From CAWBQO01 sp963790965 (GTDB lineage Bacteria > Bacteroidota > Rhodothermia > Rhodothermales > DASSAV01), in the NCBI GenBank assembly GCA_963790965.1, contig CAWBQO010000006.1, positions 1,172,572 to 1,236,571 of the forward strand: a DNA stretch of 64,000 bases, given 5' to 3'. The stretch's first letter is position 1, and each line of letters starts with the position of its first letter. The notes below the pieces were generated by a model. The model was not told the DNA's origin, did no database searches, and saw only the letters and a program-made list of their open reading frames with translations. The translations under genes were made by a program, and so were the position numbers. Below are positions 18,756 through 26,644 of this stretch, piece after piece.

Positions 18756-19691
18756 ATGCGCATCATCTTTATGGGAACGCCCGATTTTGCCGTTCCCTCG
18801 CTGCAGACGCTCGCCCGGGCGGGCTATAAACCCGTCGCCGTCGTGACGGCCCCGGATAAGCCGCGCGGTCGCGGGCAGAAGGTTTCCATGACGCCCGTTA
18901 AAGAGGCCGCGCTGCAGCTGGGGATCGCGGAAATCCTCCAGCCTGCGTCCGTCAAGGACCCCGGCTTTGCAGAGGAAGTGGCGAAGCTTGAGGCGGACCT
19001 TCTGGTTGTGGTGGCATTTCGCATCTTGCCGCCCGACGTGTTCACGGCCGCGCGACTCGGGGCCTTCAACCTTCACGGATCGCTGCTGCCGAAGTACCGA
19101 GGAGCGGCTCCCATCAACCGCGCCGTTATGGCGGGCGAGCGAGAGACCGGCGTCACGACGTTTTTTCTCGAACGCAAGGTCGACACCGGCAACGTCATTC
19201 TACAGCGCTCCATGTCCATCGGCCCGGACGAAACGGCGGGCGAGGTCCACGACCGGATGATGCTGCTTGGCGCAGACGCCGTCCTTGAGACCGTGCGACT
19301 GATCGAGTCTGGAAGCGTACAGGCGGCGCATCAGGACGACGCGCGGGCCACGCCTGCACCGAAAATCTTCCGCGAGGACGCAGAGGTCGACTGGCGACTT
19401 CCGGCCGAGACCGTACACAACCACATCCGCGGCCTCTCTCCGCACCCCGCAGCCTGGACGACGCTCGGCGGCGATTTGCTGAAGGTGTACCGAAGCCGCC
19501 TCGCATCGGGTGCCGGTGCGCCGGGCACGGTCCTGGAGGCGGGGGAGCGGCTCGTCGTGGCTTGCGGATCGGGCGCTGTTATGCTCACCGAAGTGCAGGC
19601 CGAAGGGCGCCGCGCACTGGGAGCGGGCGATTTCCTCCGCGGCCATCCCATTGCGGCTGGCACCGTGCTTGGGGCGAGCGCGAAGCGCTAA
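18756..19691 (+). CDS. fmt: Methionyl-tRNA formyltransferase
   Basis: A 311-residue enzyme that formylates Met-tRNAfMet with 10-formyl-tetrahydrofolate. The ATG at 18756 gives MRIIFMGTPDFAVPSLQTL, the canonical start; a TTG ten codons earlier is less likely. The motif FNLHGSLLPKYRGAAPINRA and the C-terminal domain beginning around residue 205 (HNHIRGLSPHPAAWT) are both present. Length and motifs are normal. Confidence 0.97.
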   Translation: MRIIFMGTPDFAVPSLQTLARAGYKPVAVVTAPDKPRGRGQKVSMTPVKEAALQLGIAEILQPASVKDPGFAEEVAKLEADLLVVVAFRILPPDVFTAARLGAFNLHGSLLPKYRGAAPINRAVMAGERETGVTTFFLERKVDTGNVILQRSMSIGPDETAGEVHDRMMLLGADAVLETVRLIESGSVQAAHQDDARATPAPKIFREDAEVDWRLPAETVHNHIRGLSPHPAAWTTLGGDLLKVYRSRLASGAGAPGTVLEAGERLVVACGSGAVMLTEVQAEGRRALGAGDFLRGHPIAAGTVLGASAKR

Positions 19692-19727
19692 AGAGGCCGC
19701 TGGAAGCGCGGCGGCGGCGGCTGAATG

Positions 19728-19893
19728 ATGAAGGTCGTAGTGCCGCCTTTGCCGGGATGACACTCCGGGCCGTCGGAGGACCTCGAAACGTGAGGAAGCA
19801 CGCGAATAGCAGAACAACCCGCCCGTGTCATGCTGAGCGAAGCGAAGCATCTCAGGCTGGGGAAAGACAGATCCTTCACTGCGTTCAGGATGA
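19728..19893 (+). repeat. Dispersed hairpin repeat, left flank of the IS110 insertion
   Basis: After fmt there is a copy of the genome's REP-like repeat. GTCATGCTGAGCGAAGCGAA starting at 19828 and the inverted arm AGATCCTTCACTGCGTTCAGG ending at 19889-19890 can pair as an imperfect hairpin. A degenerate GCCGCCTTTGCCGGGATGACA block near 19739-19761 recalls the 381-bp repeat at 28.7-29.9 kb. The repeat is cut at the ATGA of 19890-19893 and resumes at 21186 on the other side of the IS element. Confidence 0.8.
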
Positions 19894-19904
19894 ACTGTGT
19901 TGAA

Positions 19905-19910
19905 AGTCAA
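19905..19910 (-). promoter_or_regulatory. -35 half of the IS110 circle-junction promoter
   Basis: On the minus strand this reads TTGACT, a near-consensus -35, at the right end of the element and overlapping the transposase stop codon. It has no suitable -10 in the integrated form. When the ends join through the TCAT core it lies exactly 17 bases upstream of TATGTT at 21183-21178. Confidence 0.6.
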
Positions 19911-20911
19911 CCCAAATGTGGGTGAGGGGCGACCATTTCGTTTCTGAAGGGCACCCCGGATTTGACGACGCCGAAGATCTGCCGGATGAGCTTGTTGGCG
20001 ACCGCGATGCGCGCCGCCTTGACCGATTTGCCCTTGGCAATGAGCCGCTCATAGAGCGCGCAGCACATCTTGTTACATTTACTGGCCGATAATGAACACA
20101 TGTATAGCAGGGTTCGCAGCGGCTTCGATCCCTGCTTCGAGATGTGCCGCGGCGCGTCTCTCTTGCCCGACTGGTTCGGCTTTGGATTGATCCCGAGAAA
20201 GGCTGAGACTTGTTGCGGCGTCGCGAACGTTGTCAGGTCTCCGAGGTAGGCAAGCAGCGCCGCAGTCGCGGCTATACCGATGCCGGTGATGCTCAGCAGA
20301 AGCTCAGCAGTTGCCGGGTAAGCCTTGAGCGCGAGCTTCTTTCGCTCCGTGCGCAAGTGGGCGATCTGCGCCTCGATGTGCGCGAGGTCCTGCTTGAGGA
20401 TCTCCTTGCATACGCTGGAGACGTGCGGCCGCTGCTCCTGCGCGTGCAAGTTGTTGGTCACCGCGGTCCGCTGCTGCATGAGCTGCCGCAGGAGCGTGTT
20501 GATCTGCTTGAGCTCCGACTGCTCCGGCGTGTCCGGCCGGAAGTCCTTCGGCTTCTGCTCGCAGCCGTAGACGGCGATCAGCCTGGCGTCTGCGCGGTCG
20601 GTCTTGAGCTGCGAGCGCTTGGCCTTGCCGTAGTGATTGGTCTGAATCGGATTGATCACGCTCGTCCTGATCCCCTTACGGGAGAGGGTTTCGGCCAGGC
20701 AGAGGTGATAGGTCCCCGTTGCTTCCATCACTACATGCGCGCGGCCCCAGTCCTTCATCTTCGAGAGCAGCTTTTCGATCCCGCTGGCGCTGTTGGGCAG
20801 ACCGCCGGCTTCGCACTCTTCCTGGGTGCTGGGGCAGAGCACGCTGTAGTTGAAGTTATCGTCCGAGATATCGATCCCAATGACCGACTCTTCAAGGATT
20901 CTCTTCTTCAT
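19907..20911 (-). CDS. IS110 family transposase (DEDD, bridge-RNA-type recombinase)
   Basis: A 334-residue recombinase; ATG 20911 (MKKRILEESVIGIDIS) is preferred over a GTG eight codons earlier. The N-terminal RuvC-like DEDD domain shows IGIDISDDNF, VVMEATGTYH and LKTDRADARLIAVY. A helical linker (~150-210) precedes the Transposase_20 domain with ITGIGIAATAALLAYLGD, SAFLGINPKPNQSG and RHISKQGSKPLRTLLY, which carries the conserved serine region. It appears intact. The stop lies only 13 bases from the element end and the long noncoding part is upstream, the arrangement of the IS110 group (as opposed to IS1111). Confidence 0.95.
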   Translation of the reverse strand: MKKRILEESVIGIDISDDNFNYSVLCPSTQEECEAGGLPNSASGIEKLLSKMKDWGRAHVVMEATGTYHLCLAETLSRKGIRTSVINPIQTNHYGKAKRSQLKTDRADARLIAVYGCEQKPKDFRPDTPEQSELKQINTLLRQLMQQRTAVTNNLHAQEQRPHVSSVCKEILKQDLAHIEAQIAHLRTERKKLALKAYPATAELLLSITGIGIAATAALLAYLGDLTTFATPQQVSAFLGINPKPNQSGKRDAPRHISKQGSKPLRTLLYMCSLSASKCNKMCCALYERLIAKGKSVKAARIAVANKLIRQIFGVVKSGVPFRNEMVAPHPHLG

Positions 20912-20959
20912 GACGCTTTCTTGTCTTTGTGGCACTGATGCTTACGCGAGGGCGCACGC

Positions 20960-21178
20960 CTTCTCCGGACTATCATAGCGATGGAAGCTCTGCGGCCGAG
21001 CGCGAACATATGTTGGCGGCCCGGTCCGGCGTTGGCTTAATGAACTGTTCAGTCTCGGAAGGCAGGGAAGGCGGGGCTGACCATCCTGAACGATCTCGTG
21101 GATCAGATGACATGTGAGCCTTGTTCACCTCCCCTGGCGCGCCTCCCTTAAAGTAGGCTGTACGGGCCTACAGTCTCA
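20960..21178 (-). ncRNA. Candidate IS110 bridge RNA
   Basis: The region between the element's left end and the transposase start has no ORF and, on the minus strand, contains four segments in the order expected for an IS110-group bridge RNA. TGTCAT (21112-21107) matches one side of the target and CGTTCAGGATG (21092-21082) the other side, 11 of 11 bases. ACAGTTCAT (21048-21040) matches the right end of the element, 9 of 9, and CTATGA (20978-20973) the left end, 6 of 6. All four overlap the TCAT core. RNA boundaries are approximate. The function is inferred from the IS621 bridge-RNA mechanism. Confidence 0.7.
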
Positions 21179-21183
21179 ACATA
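21178..21183 (-). promoter_or_regulatory. -10 half of the IS110 circle-junction promoter
   Basis: On the minus strand this reads TATGTT, two bases inside the left end of the element. It pairs with TTGACT at the right end (17-base spacer) only after the ends join, which would fire transcription through the candidate bridge RNA and the transposase gene. Confidence 0.6.
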
Positions 21184-21185
21184 CT

Positions 21186-21410
21186 ATGACAGAGGGGAGG
21201 CCGGAGGAGGCGAAAAGCGATGGAGCAGGCGAATGGCGCAACATCCCGCCCGTATCATGCCGGCGAAGCGAAGCATCTCAGCGTGCCTAAAGTCGCTGCT
21301 GATGGGATACAAGAAGATCTAACGCAGTATTCGGGTATGACACGCTGCATAGCATTCCTGTTTATTCGCGTCGGGGGGTAGTGACGTCGATGCTATTGGG
21401 ATAAGACTTG
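21186..21410 (+). repeat. Dispersed composite repeat, right flank of the IS110 insertion
   Basis: This is the continuation of the repeat broken by the IS110 element: GGAGGAGGCGAAAAGCG, CAACATCCCGCCCGTATCAT and GGCGAAGCGAAGCATCTCAGC (21266-21285), then CTAAAGTCGCTGCTGATGGG. Further on, at about 21343-21400, there is a degenerate copy of the ~85-bp unit seen at 12988-13072 and 13305-13388. No gene is present between the IS and the SprT-like gene. Confidence 0.7.
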
Positions 21411-21466
21411 CCAGTTGATCTGGGTTCTGGTTATTTTAACAGTTTCTGAAAGCAACGTGGGTAGGG

Positions 21467-22150
21467 ATGGCGAACAGTAATTTGGAGGAGATCTGGAATT
21501 TTGCCTATGAAAAGCTGCGCGAGCACGGGTTGGCAGATAAAGGCTGGACGTTCACCTACGACAAGGCCAAAGTGCGCTATGGCTGCTGCCACTTTGATCG
21601 GAAGCAGATCACGCTGTCGAGGTACCTCGTCGTGCTCAATCCGCAGGAGGAGAGCCGGGATACCGTGCTGCACGAACTCGCGCACGCCTTCGCCGGTCGC
21701 GCTGCCGGGCATGGTCCGCGCTGGAAAGCGGTTTGCGAGCAAGTGGGCGCAAACCCGACCCGCTGCTACGACAGTGATGACATCGTGCAACCCAAGCCCC
21801 ACTACTGGGCCACGTGTCCGGCGTGCGGCGGGCGTAGTGGCCTTTTCAAAACACCTCTGCGGGTTCGCGCCTGCGCAGATTGCTGCAAAACGCACGGCAA
21901 CGGCCGCTATGATGAACGGTTCAAACTAATTATCACGGACGCCGGGACCGGCCGGGTAGTCTCCATCGGCGGGCAGGATGACGATGGGCCGCGAAACGCA
22001 AAGTACGTCGGCCGCTGCCCCGCCTGCAAAAAGGAATATCCGTTCTACCGTAAGCAGAACTTCAACAAGGCGTGCGGCGCTTGCTGCAAGAAGCACGCGG
22101 ACGGGCGCTTCGACGAGCGCTTCCGCTTGAAGATCTTCGTTCGCCAGTAA
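21467..22150 (+). CDS. SprT-like zinc metalloprotease with duplicated zinc ribbon
   Basis: A 227-residue protein. The SprT-like domain contains DTVLHELAHAFAGRAAGHGP (HExxH near residues 68-72 plus a downstream His). Two zinc-ribbon repeats follow: CPACGG...CADCCKTHGNGRYDERF (~117-145) and CPACKK...CGACCKKHADGRFDERF (~184-220), closely similar to each other, suggesting internal duplication. SprT/Spartan-type proteases act on DNA-protein crosslinks; that role is plausible here but not shown. It lies just beyond the IS110-flanking repeat. Confidence 0.8.
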   Translation: MANSNLEEIWNFAYEKLREHGLADKGWTFTYDKAKVRYGCCHFDRKQITLSRYLVVLNPQEESRDTVLHELAHAFAGRAAGHGPRWKAVCEQVGANPTRCYDSDDIVQPKPHYWATCPACGGRSGLFKTPLRVRACADCCKTHGNGRYDERFKLIITDAGTGRVVSIGGQDDDGPRNAKYVGRCPACKKEYPFYRKQNFNKACGACCKKHADGRFDERFRLKIFVRQ

Positions 22151-22231
22151 ACTTCGCTCGTGAGGCTAGAGCCGCGGGCGTATTTCCTTGTGCCTTGCGT
22201 TCGACGGGGGCGCGAGGGACCCGGCGCGCCC

Positions 22232-23035
22232 CTATGTCCGGCTTCGTCCGCGCGTGCCCGAGAGGTTCTGCACATCGTCTTCTTCCGCGTCCGGCAGCGG
22301 AATCGTCGCAGCGCCGGGCGCGGCTGTGGTCGACGCAGAGCGCCGGCCGCTTTGGTCCAGGGGCACCGCCGAAAGGTCTTTGAAGAGCCTTCCGAGTTTG
22401 CGGGTTCGTTGCCGCGCCAACCGGTCGAGCGTGAAACGCCCAACGAAAAGGGTAAGCATGGCGACCAGAAAAAGGGCGAAGGAGTGCAGCGCAAGCCGAG
22501 GCCCGATCATCAGCAGAATGCTCACCGCCAGGAACACCGCCCCGGGCGCGTGTGCCGCAATAGCCCACTGCGTGTTGATCTGCTCGACCGTCAGGTGCGT
22601 CATGCCCTCTTCGGTGGACGCGCGAACGACCACGGTGAACTCCTTGCCGTTCCCGTCCCGCCATTCGAAGGAGCGCCCGAGCGTTTCCAAAGACCCGGGT
22701 GCCGGGGCGAAGAGCTTCCGAATCGCATGCACCATCGACGCAATGGCGTCTTCCGTAAGGCTGCCGGGAAGCGTCTGTTCGAACCGAACCACAGCGGGCG
22801 CGCCGAGAAGCCGCCCTTCGGTGGTGGAGACTTCAGGCCCTTCCACGTCCGCCGCCGCGGCCGTGAGAAACTGCGGGTCAATGCCGGATTCGGCGGCGAT
22901 GCGCTCGATTTCCGCCATCGTAAGTCCGGCCGAGGCCTCGTAGAGGCGGTCCTGCGCCTGCTGCTGCCGTTCGGCCGCCCGCGAGAGCATCTTGCGGACT
23001 TGCTCCTCCGAATAGATGCGATCTTCTGTACTCAT
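22232..23035 (-). CDS. Uncharacterised two-helix membrane protein
   Basis: A 267-residue protein I do not recognise by name. It begins with a charged helix (YSEEQVRKMLSRAAERQQQA), a pattern seen in many uncharacterised proteins of Gemmatimonadota and Rhodothermota. The following segment LTMAEIERIAAESGID may be a small helical motif. Two adjacent hydrophobic segments (~175-190 and ~192-215) and a basic cytoplasmic tail follow. It is convergent with the SprT-like gene and divergent from clpS. Confidence 0.7.
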   Translation of the reverse strand: MSTEDRIYSEEQVRKMLSRAAERQQQAQDRLYEASAGLTMAEIERIAAESGIDPQFLTAAAADVEGPEVSTTEGRLLGAPAVVRFEQTLPGSLTEDAIASMVHAIRKLFAPAPGSLETLGRSFEWRDGNGKEFTVVVRASTEEGMTHLTVEQINTQWAIAAHAPGAVFLAVSILLMIGPRLALHSFALFLVAMLTLFVGRFTLDRLARQRTRKLGRLFKDLSAVPLDQSGRRSASTTAAPGAATIPLPDAEEDDVQNLSGTRGRSRT

Positions 23036-23156
23036 GGTTTCCTGCGGAATGCGCCTGGTTCAGCGTCTAACACGTTGCGAAGTTGCCCTGCTTTATAGCA
23101 TATTACGGTTGCGCACAGGCAGTTTGCAATTGCATCGGACAAAGAGAGGTTCATTT

Positions 23157-23504
23157 ATGGCGGCAGGCGTTGTGACGAAGGCTCCTCCTGTGGAAAAGCG
23201 CAAGAAAAAGCAGGTGGAGAAGCCTAAAACGGTACATGTGCCGCGCTACCATGTCGTGCTGCTCGACGACAATGACCACTCTTACGAGTACGTCATCGAG
23301 ATGCTCGGCAAGGTCTTCGGCCACAGCACGGCCACCGCTTTCCGGATGGCGTGCGAAGTGGATTTGCGCGGCCGCGTTGTGGTGGACACAACGCACCTCG
23401 AACGGGCTGAACTCAAGCGCGATCAGATCCACGGCTATGGGGCCGACCCGCGCATTCCGCAGTGCAAGGGATCCATGTCCGCCATCATCGAGCCGGCTGA
23501 ATAG
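23157..23504 (+). CDS. clpS: ATP-dependent Clp protease adaptor ClpS
   Basis: A 115-residue adaptor that delivers N-degron substrates to ClpAP. ATG 23157 is chosen because the family-like region follows a short basic N-terminal tail (MAAGVVTKAPPVEKRKKKQ). The core reads RYHVVLLDDNDHSYEYVIEM and then ALR-like AFRMACEVDLRG, with HLERAELKRDQI near the end. The LLDDND-x-(T/S) signature is complete. Confidence 0.93.
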   Translation: MAAGVVTKAPPVEKRKKKQVEKPKTVHVPRYHVVLLDDNDHSYEYVIEMLGKVFGHSTATAFRMACEVDLRGRVVVDTTHLERAELKRDQIHGYGADPRIPQCKGSMSAIIEPAE

Positions 23505-23558
23505 GCACGGCCCTTCCGGGAAGGTGCGGAAGAGCCGGAGCCTGCCGTGATGCCGTTA

Positions 23559-24860
23559 TCAGAAGGAGAAGGTTGTCATCAGATAGAGCCAGTAGGAACG
23601 CGCGGCCGTTGGCTCTCCCTGCAAGGCGCCGGGGGCGAGCATATCGAACATCTCACCTATGAAGAAAGTCGAAGCGCCCGCTTCGATGGACAGGTTTGGG
23701 TTGTACCGGTACTTTCCGACGAAGTCGACCTCCTGGCCGTATGTATCGTACTCTTTTAGGAGATCTCCTTGCATATTCCTCGTGCGAAGGGGTTCGGTGG
23801 CCATGAAGTGGTGCAGATCGACCGACAACCGAAGATCCTCGGCGGGCGTTAGGCCAAGGGAAAGCACCAAGTCTTGAAGTCCTGCCGCAGCGGAATAGGC
23901 CGGAAAGTAGTCCATGTAGCCGTAGAACCTGTGGCCGGTGCCGAAGACGGTGTTGAAGGAGCCAAGGCTCCTACCGGGTCCGTCGGGACCGGAAAGGCGC
24001 GTATACGTGCCCGCGATGCGCGGTGCCGCTGCGCCGGGCAGCGTCACGCCGAGCGTTCCGCTGAAGAGATTCGCCGCGATGCGCGTGTCGTAGGACTTAC
24101 CGGCCTGTAGAATAGCTTCGGCGGAGTAATCCAGAAAACCGCGTTCGCCCGCCAGATAGATACCCGGGCTGAAGCGGCTCAGGGTCCATCTGTCGTCGTC
24201 CGAAGGGATTTGTGCAGGCGCGGTTATGTTGTCGGCGAGCAGGAAGAGTTGCGCTCGGTTCGTTTCGAGAAAACGGAAAGCGAGATCGACGCCCCAGAGA
24301 TTCTGGGAGTAGGCCTGTCGACCCTGTTGCCCGAGTGTCGCAGCGGGTTCATCGACCAGGCGGGCGGCGTAGGCGCGGGCCGTAACCTGCTGGATCTCGG
24401 CCGAAACCATCACGCCGTCGAACGACCGGCCTGTGTTGGACCAGTTCGATACGCCGAGGATGCGCTCGTTCGCGATCCGCATCTCCTGCCGGCCGAGCTT
24501 CACATCAAGCGGGGTGCCGAAAGCATCGTTTAAGAAGATGTAGGCTTGATGCAGATCGATCTGGTCGGCGGACGCATCCGTTGTGCCGCGCCCTTTCGCA
24601 GGATTGCCTTCACCGAAAAGACGGGCGTTTTGCAGTTGCACAAACGCGCCGATGCCAGGCGAGGGCTCCACCGTCACTCCGATCCGGGCGCGCAGAAGGT
24701 GGTAGTCGTCGAGGTGCCGCCTTTCAATAAGTGTGCGCTGGTCCAGTTCGGAACGCTGCCGCAGTTCACCTGATAGGAACCAGACAGGATTGTCCTGCGC
24801 GGCTGCGTCGGAGGCGAGCAGGAGCGTCGTAAAGAGCAGAAGAAAGAGCTTGTTCATCAT
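23559..24860 (-). CDS. Alginate-export-family outer-membrane beta-barrel protein
   Basis: A 433-residue exported barrel; the ATG at 24860 (MMNKLFLLLFTTLLLASDA) opens a signal peptide ending AAAQ. The body alternates beta strands, with LRARIGVTVEP, DVKLGRQEMRIANERILGVS and NWSNTGRSFDGV, which fit the Alginate_exp family, and it ends LYLMTTFSF, a typical aromatic barrel terminus. Members function as outer-membrane channels with varied substrates; alginate transport should not be assumed. It is downstream of the Rrf2 gene in the same direction, so it may belong to the nitrosative/denitrification group. Confidence 0.82.
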   Translation of the reverse strand: MMNKLFLLLFTTLLLASDAAAQDNPVWFLSGELRQRSELDQRTLIERRHLDDYHLLRARIGVTVEPSPGIGAFVQLQNARLFGEGNPAKGRGTTDASADQIDLHQAYIFLNDAFGTPLDVKLGRQEMRIANERILGVSNWSNTGRSFDGVMVSAEIQQVTARAYAARLVDEPAATLGQQGRQAYSQNLWGVDLAFRFLETNRAQLFLLADNITAPAQIPSDDDRWTLSRFSPGIYLAGERGFLDYSAEAILQAGKSYDTRIAANLFSGTLGVTLPGAAAPRIAGTYTRLSGPDGPGRSLGSFNTVFGTGHRFYGYMDYFPAYSAAAGLQDLVLSLGLTPAEDLRLSVDLHHFMATEPLRTRNMQGDLLKEYDTYGQEVDFVGKYRYNPNLSIEAGASTFFIGEMFDMLAPGALQGEPTAARSYWLYLMTTFSF

Positions 24861-24893
24861 GGGTGTGCGTGAGGGGTAAGACAAGGAAACCGC

Positions 24894-25334
24894 TCATTTC
24901 CCTTGGGCAACGAGCCGAAGGTCGAACGTGTCTGTGCGCCGGGCGACTTCCGCGAGGGAGGTCGTGGCGAAGAGGCGTTGCAGGCGCGTTCGCTCCTCTA
25001 CCCAGCCCGCGTGCATCGGGCACGGCTTCTGAATGCCGCACCCGGGAAGCCCGAGCACGCATTCGGTGAAAAGCGCTGCGCCATCGATAGCGAGCACGAG
25101 GTCGTTCAGGGAGACGCTGCCTGCCGGCTTGGCGAGCGCGATCCCGCCGGCTGGACCTCTGGAAGAACGCATGATGCCCGCGGCCGTCAACTTCTGAAAG
25201 ATCTTGGTTAAAAAAGGGAAAGAGATATCCAGCCGGTCGCTGATGTCCCGAATACTCACGTATCGCTCTTCCTGCAGGGAGGCGAGGTAAATCGAAGCTC
25301 TGATTCCATATTCGCACGTTCGAGAGAGAAGCAT
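24894..25334 (-). CDS. Rrf2 family transcriptional regulator (NsrR/IscR-like)
   Basis: A 146-residue regulator with an N-terminal winged helix (TCEYGIRASIYLASLQ, then SIRDISDRLDISFPFLTKIF) and the Rrf2 wing SSRGPAGGIALAK. Three cysteines in ECVLGLPGCGIQKPCPMH have the arrangement used to hold an Fe-S cluster in NsrR- and IscR-type sensors. Lying 12 bases downstream of the 420-residue membrane protein and close to nirK, it is a good candidate for the nitric-oxide-responsive regulator of this cluster (inferred). Confidence 0.9.
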   Translation of the reverse strand: MLLSRTCEYGIRASIYLASLQEERYVSIRDISDRLDISFPFLTKIFQKLTAAGIMRSSRGPAGGIALAKPAGSVSLNDLVLAIDGAALFTECVLGLPGCGIQKPCPMHAGWVEERTRLQRLFATTSLAEVARRTDTFDLRLVAQGK

Positions 25335-25346
25335 AGCAGGATCCGC

Positions 25347-26609
25347 TTAAGCTGATGCGCCCGGCAACGGCCGCCGCCGTGTTCGTGTTCTTTGATCATG
25401 AAAGAGAAAGCCTGCCGCAATCACCGGCAGAAGCGCCGCGACAGCGGCGGCAAACGTCACCCAGCGGCCGGCGAGAGTCCGAGGCCAGAGCGCCGTCAGC
25501 GGCAGGAGACTCAGCAGCAGCACAACCACCGACGCGGTAAAGGCCGCCACGCCTCGCGACGAAAAGCCCGCCGTCCCGGCAATCAGTCCGAGCGTAACGA
25601 AGCCCAGCAGCATGAGGTGAATATAGAGAATCCGCAGCCCTCCCGTGTCGGCGGGCCATATTTTCGGGACGAGTCCGGACGCCAGTTGAATGGCCGCCAT
25701 AACCGTAAACATCGTCAGCGGAACGCGCCACGCACTGCGATCTGCGAGCGGAAGACGGCTCCAAATCGTGCGTGCGAGTACCAGAAACGCCGCGCCCGCC
25801 ACGACCATGGCCGCCGATGAAAGGTGGCGCAGCGGGACTGGAACCATCGCGGAGGGCATACCGAAAGCGAACGTGAACGGAAGCGTCGCTCCGAGTAGCC
25901 ACACCGCTTCCCTCCCCCGGTTCGCCTGACCTTCTCTGTGCATCCGCGCGGCGGCAACGGAAAGGACGCCGGGAACGAGCCAGCCGGCTGAGAAGAGGTC
26001 GAGGAAGAAGTGCGTCAGCCCGATCTGCCATGCCGGGTTCGTGACCTTTAGCGGGACGAGCAGGCCCAGCGCCCACGCCCCCACCGTGGATACGCAAAGA
26101 AACACCACGGCCAGGCCCGCCAGGTGCGCTGATAGCGAGCGGTCCTGCCCCCTCGCGCGCCGCAGGTACCGCGCCGCGAAAGCGTACCAGAGGATCATGT
26201 TCGCCGTCGAGGCGATCACGGAAAGGGGAATCCGCCGGCCCAGTAGCGCAGCGGGCGAGTAGCCGTAGGCGAGAAAAAGGGGATAAGTCGCCGCGGCGGC
26301 CACGAACAGAGCGGCGAAAAGCCGATCGGTGCGGCCCTTCGCGTCGGCATCCGGAAGCCTTTGCAGCAGCAGCGCCATCAAGAGCGGGGTGACCCACCCG
26401 AAGAGCATCAGGTGAGAATGCGCGTGCCGCACGTTCACGAGCCGCCCAGCGGAAAGCAACCCGAGGGCGACGGAGATCCGGAAGAAAGCGCCCGTCGCTG
26501 CCGCCACGAGGAAGAAGCCAAGCGAAATGCGAGCGATCGTCTCGACCGGACCACCGCGCTCCCCGAGGGACTTGGCGGCCGTGACGTTGTGTGTGGAAAG
26601 CGGGTCCAA
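25347..26609 (-). CDS. Multi-helix membrane protein, heme-copper oxidase subunit I-like
   Basis: A ~420-residue protein with about 12 hydrophobic helices. Conserved-looking histidines occur inside helices: VRHAHSHLMLFGWVTPLL, GLTHFFLDLFSAGW and LRILYIHLMLLGFVTLGL, a pattern like catalytic subunit I folds or NnrS-type proteins. The start is uncertain: the only candidates ahead of the first helix are non-ATG, and TTG 26609 is used here. It shares its control region with the divergent nirK and precedes the Rrf2 gene. A role in nitrogen-oxide handling is likely from context; enzymatic activity is unproven. Confidence 0.65.
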   Translation of the reverse strand: MDPLSTHNVTAAKSLGERGGPVETIARISLGFFLVAAATGAFFRISVALGLLSAGRLVNVRHAHSHLMLFGWVTPLLMALLLQRLPDADAKGRTDRLFAALFVAAAATYPLFLAYGYSPAALLGRRIPLSVIASTANMILWYAFAARYLRRARGQDRSLSAHLAGLAVVFLCVSTVGAWALGLLVPLKVTNPAWQIGLTHFFLDLFSAGWLVPGVLSVAAARMHREGQANRGREAVWLLGATLPFTFAFGMPSAMVPVPLRHLSSAAMVVAGAAFLVLARTIWSRLPLADRSAWRVPLTMFTVMAAIQLASGLVPKIWPADTGGLRILYIHLMLLGFVTLGLIAGTAGFSSRGVAAFTASVVVLLLSLLPLTALWPRTLAGRWVTFAAAVAALLPVIAAGFLFHDQRTRTRRRPLPGASA

Positions 26610-26644
26610 TCAGGTTGTGCGTTCGGGAGGTCCGAAGCCGACTC

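Larger units (their letters stand above)
19890..21189 (-). mobile_element. IS110-family insertion sequence inside a dispersed repeat
   Basis: A ~1.3-kb element transcribed on the minus strand. Its ends are inferred by rejoining the interrupted repeat: left flank ...GCGTTCAGG-ATGA and right flank ATGA-CAGAGGGGAGG rejoin to match the uninterrupted copy at 13119-13150. ATGA (TCAT on the minus strand) occurs at both ends, 19890-19893 and 21186-21189, as the presumed core. There are no terminal inverted repeats, as usual for IS110. Gene content is one DEDD transposase plus a ~275-base noncoding leader. Joining the ends would create a promoter, TTGACT-N17-TATGTT, reading into the leader. Confidence 0.85.

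Noticed and set aside
22160..23098. 312-codon plus-strand frame
   Set aside because: Antisense to the two-helix membrane protein; Arg/Pro-rich with no domain.
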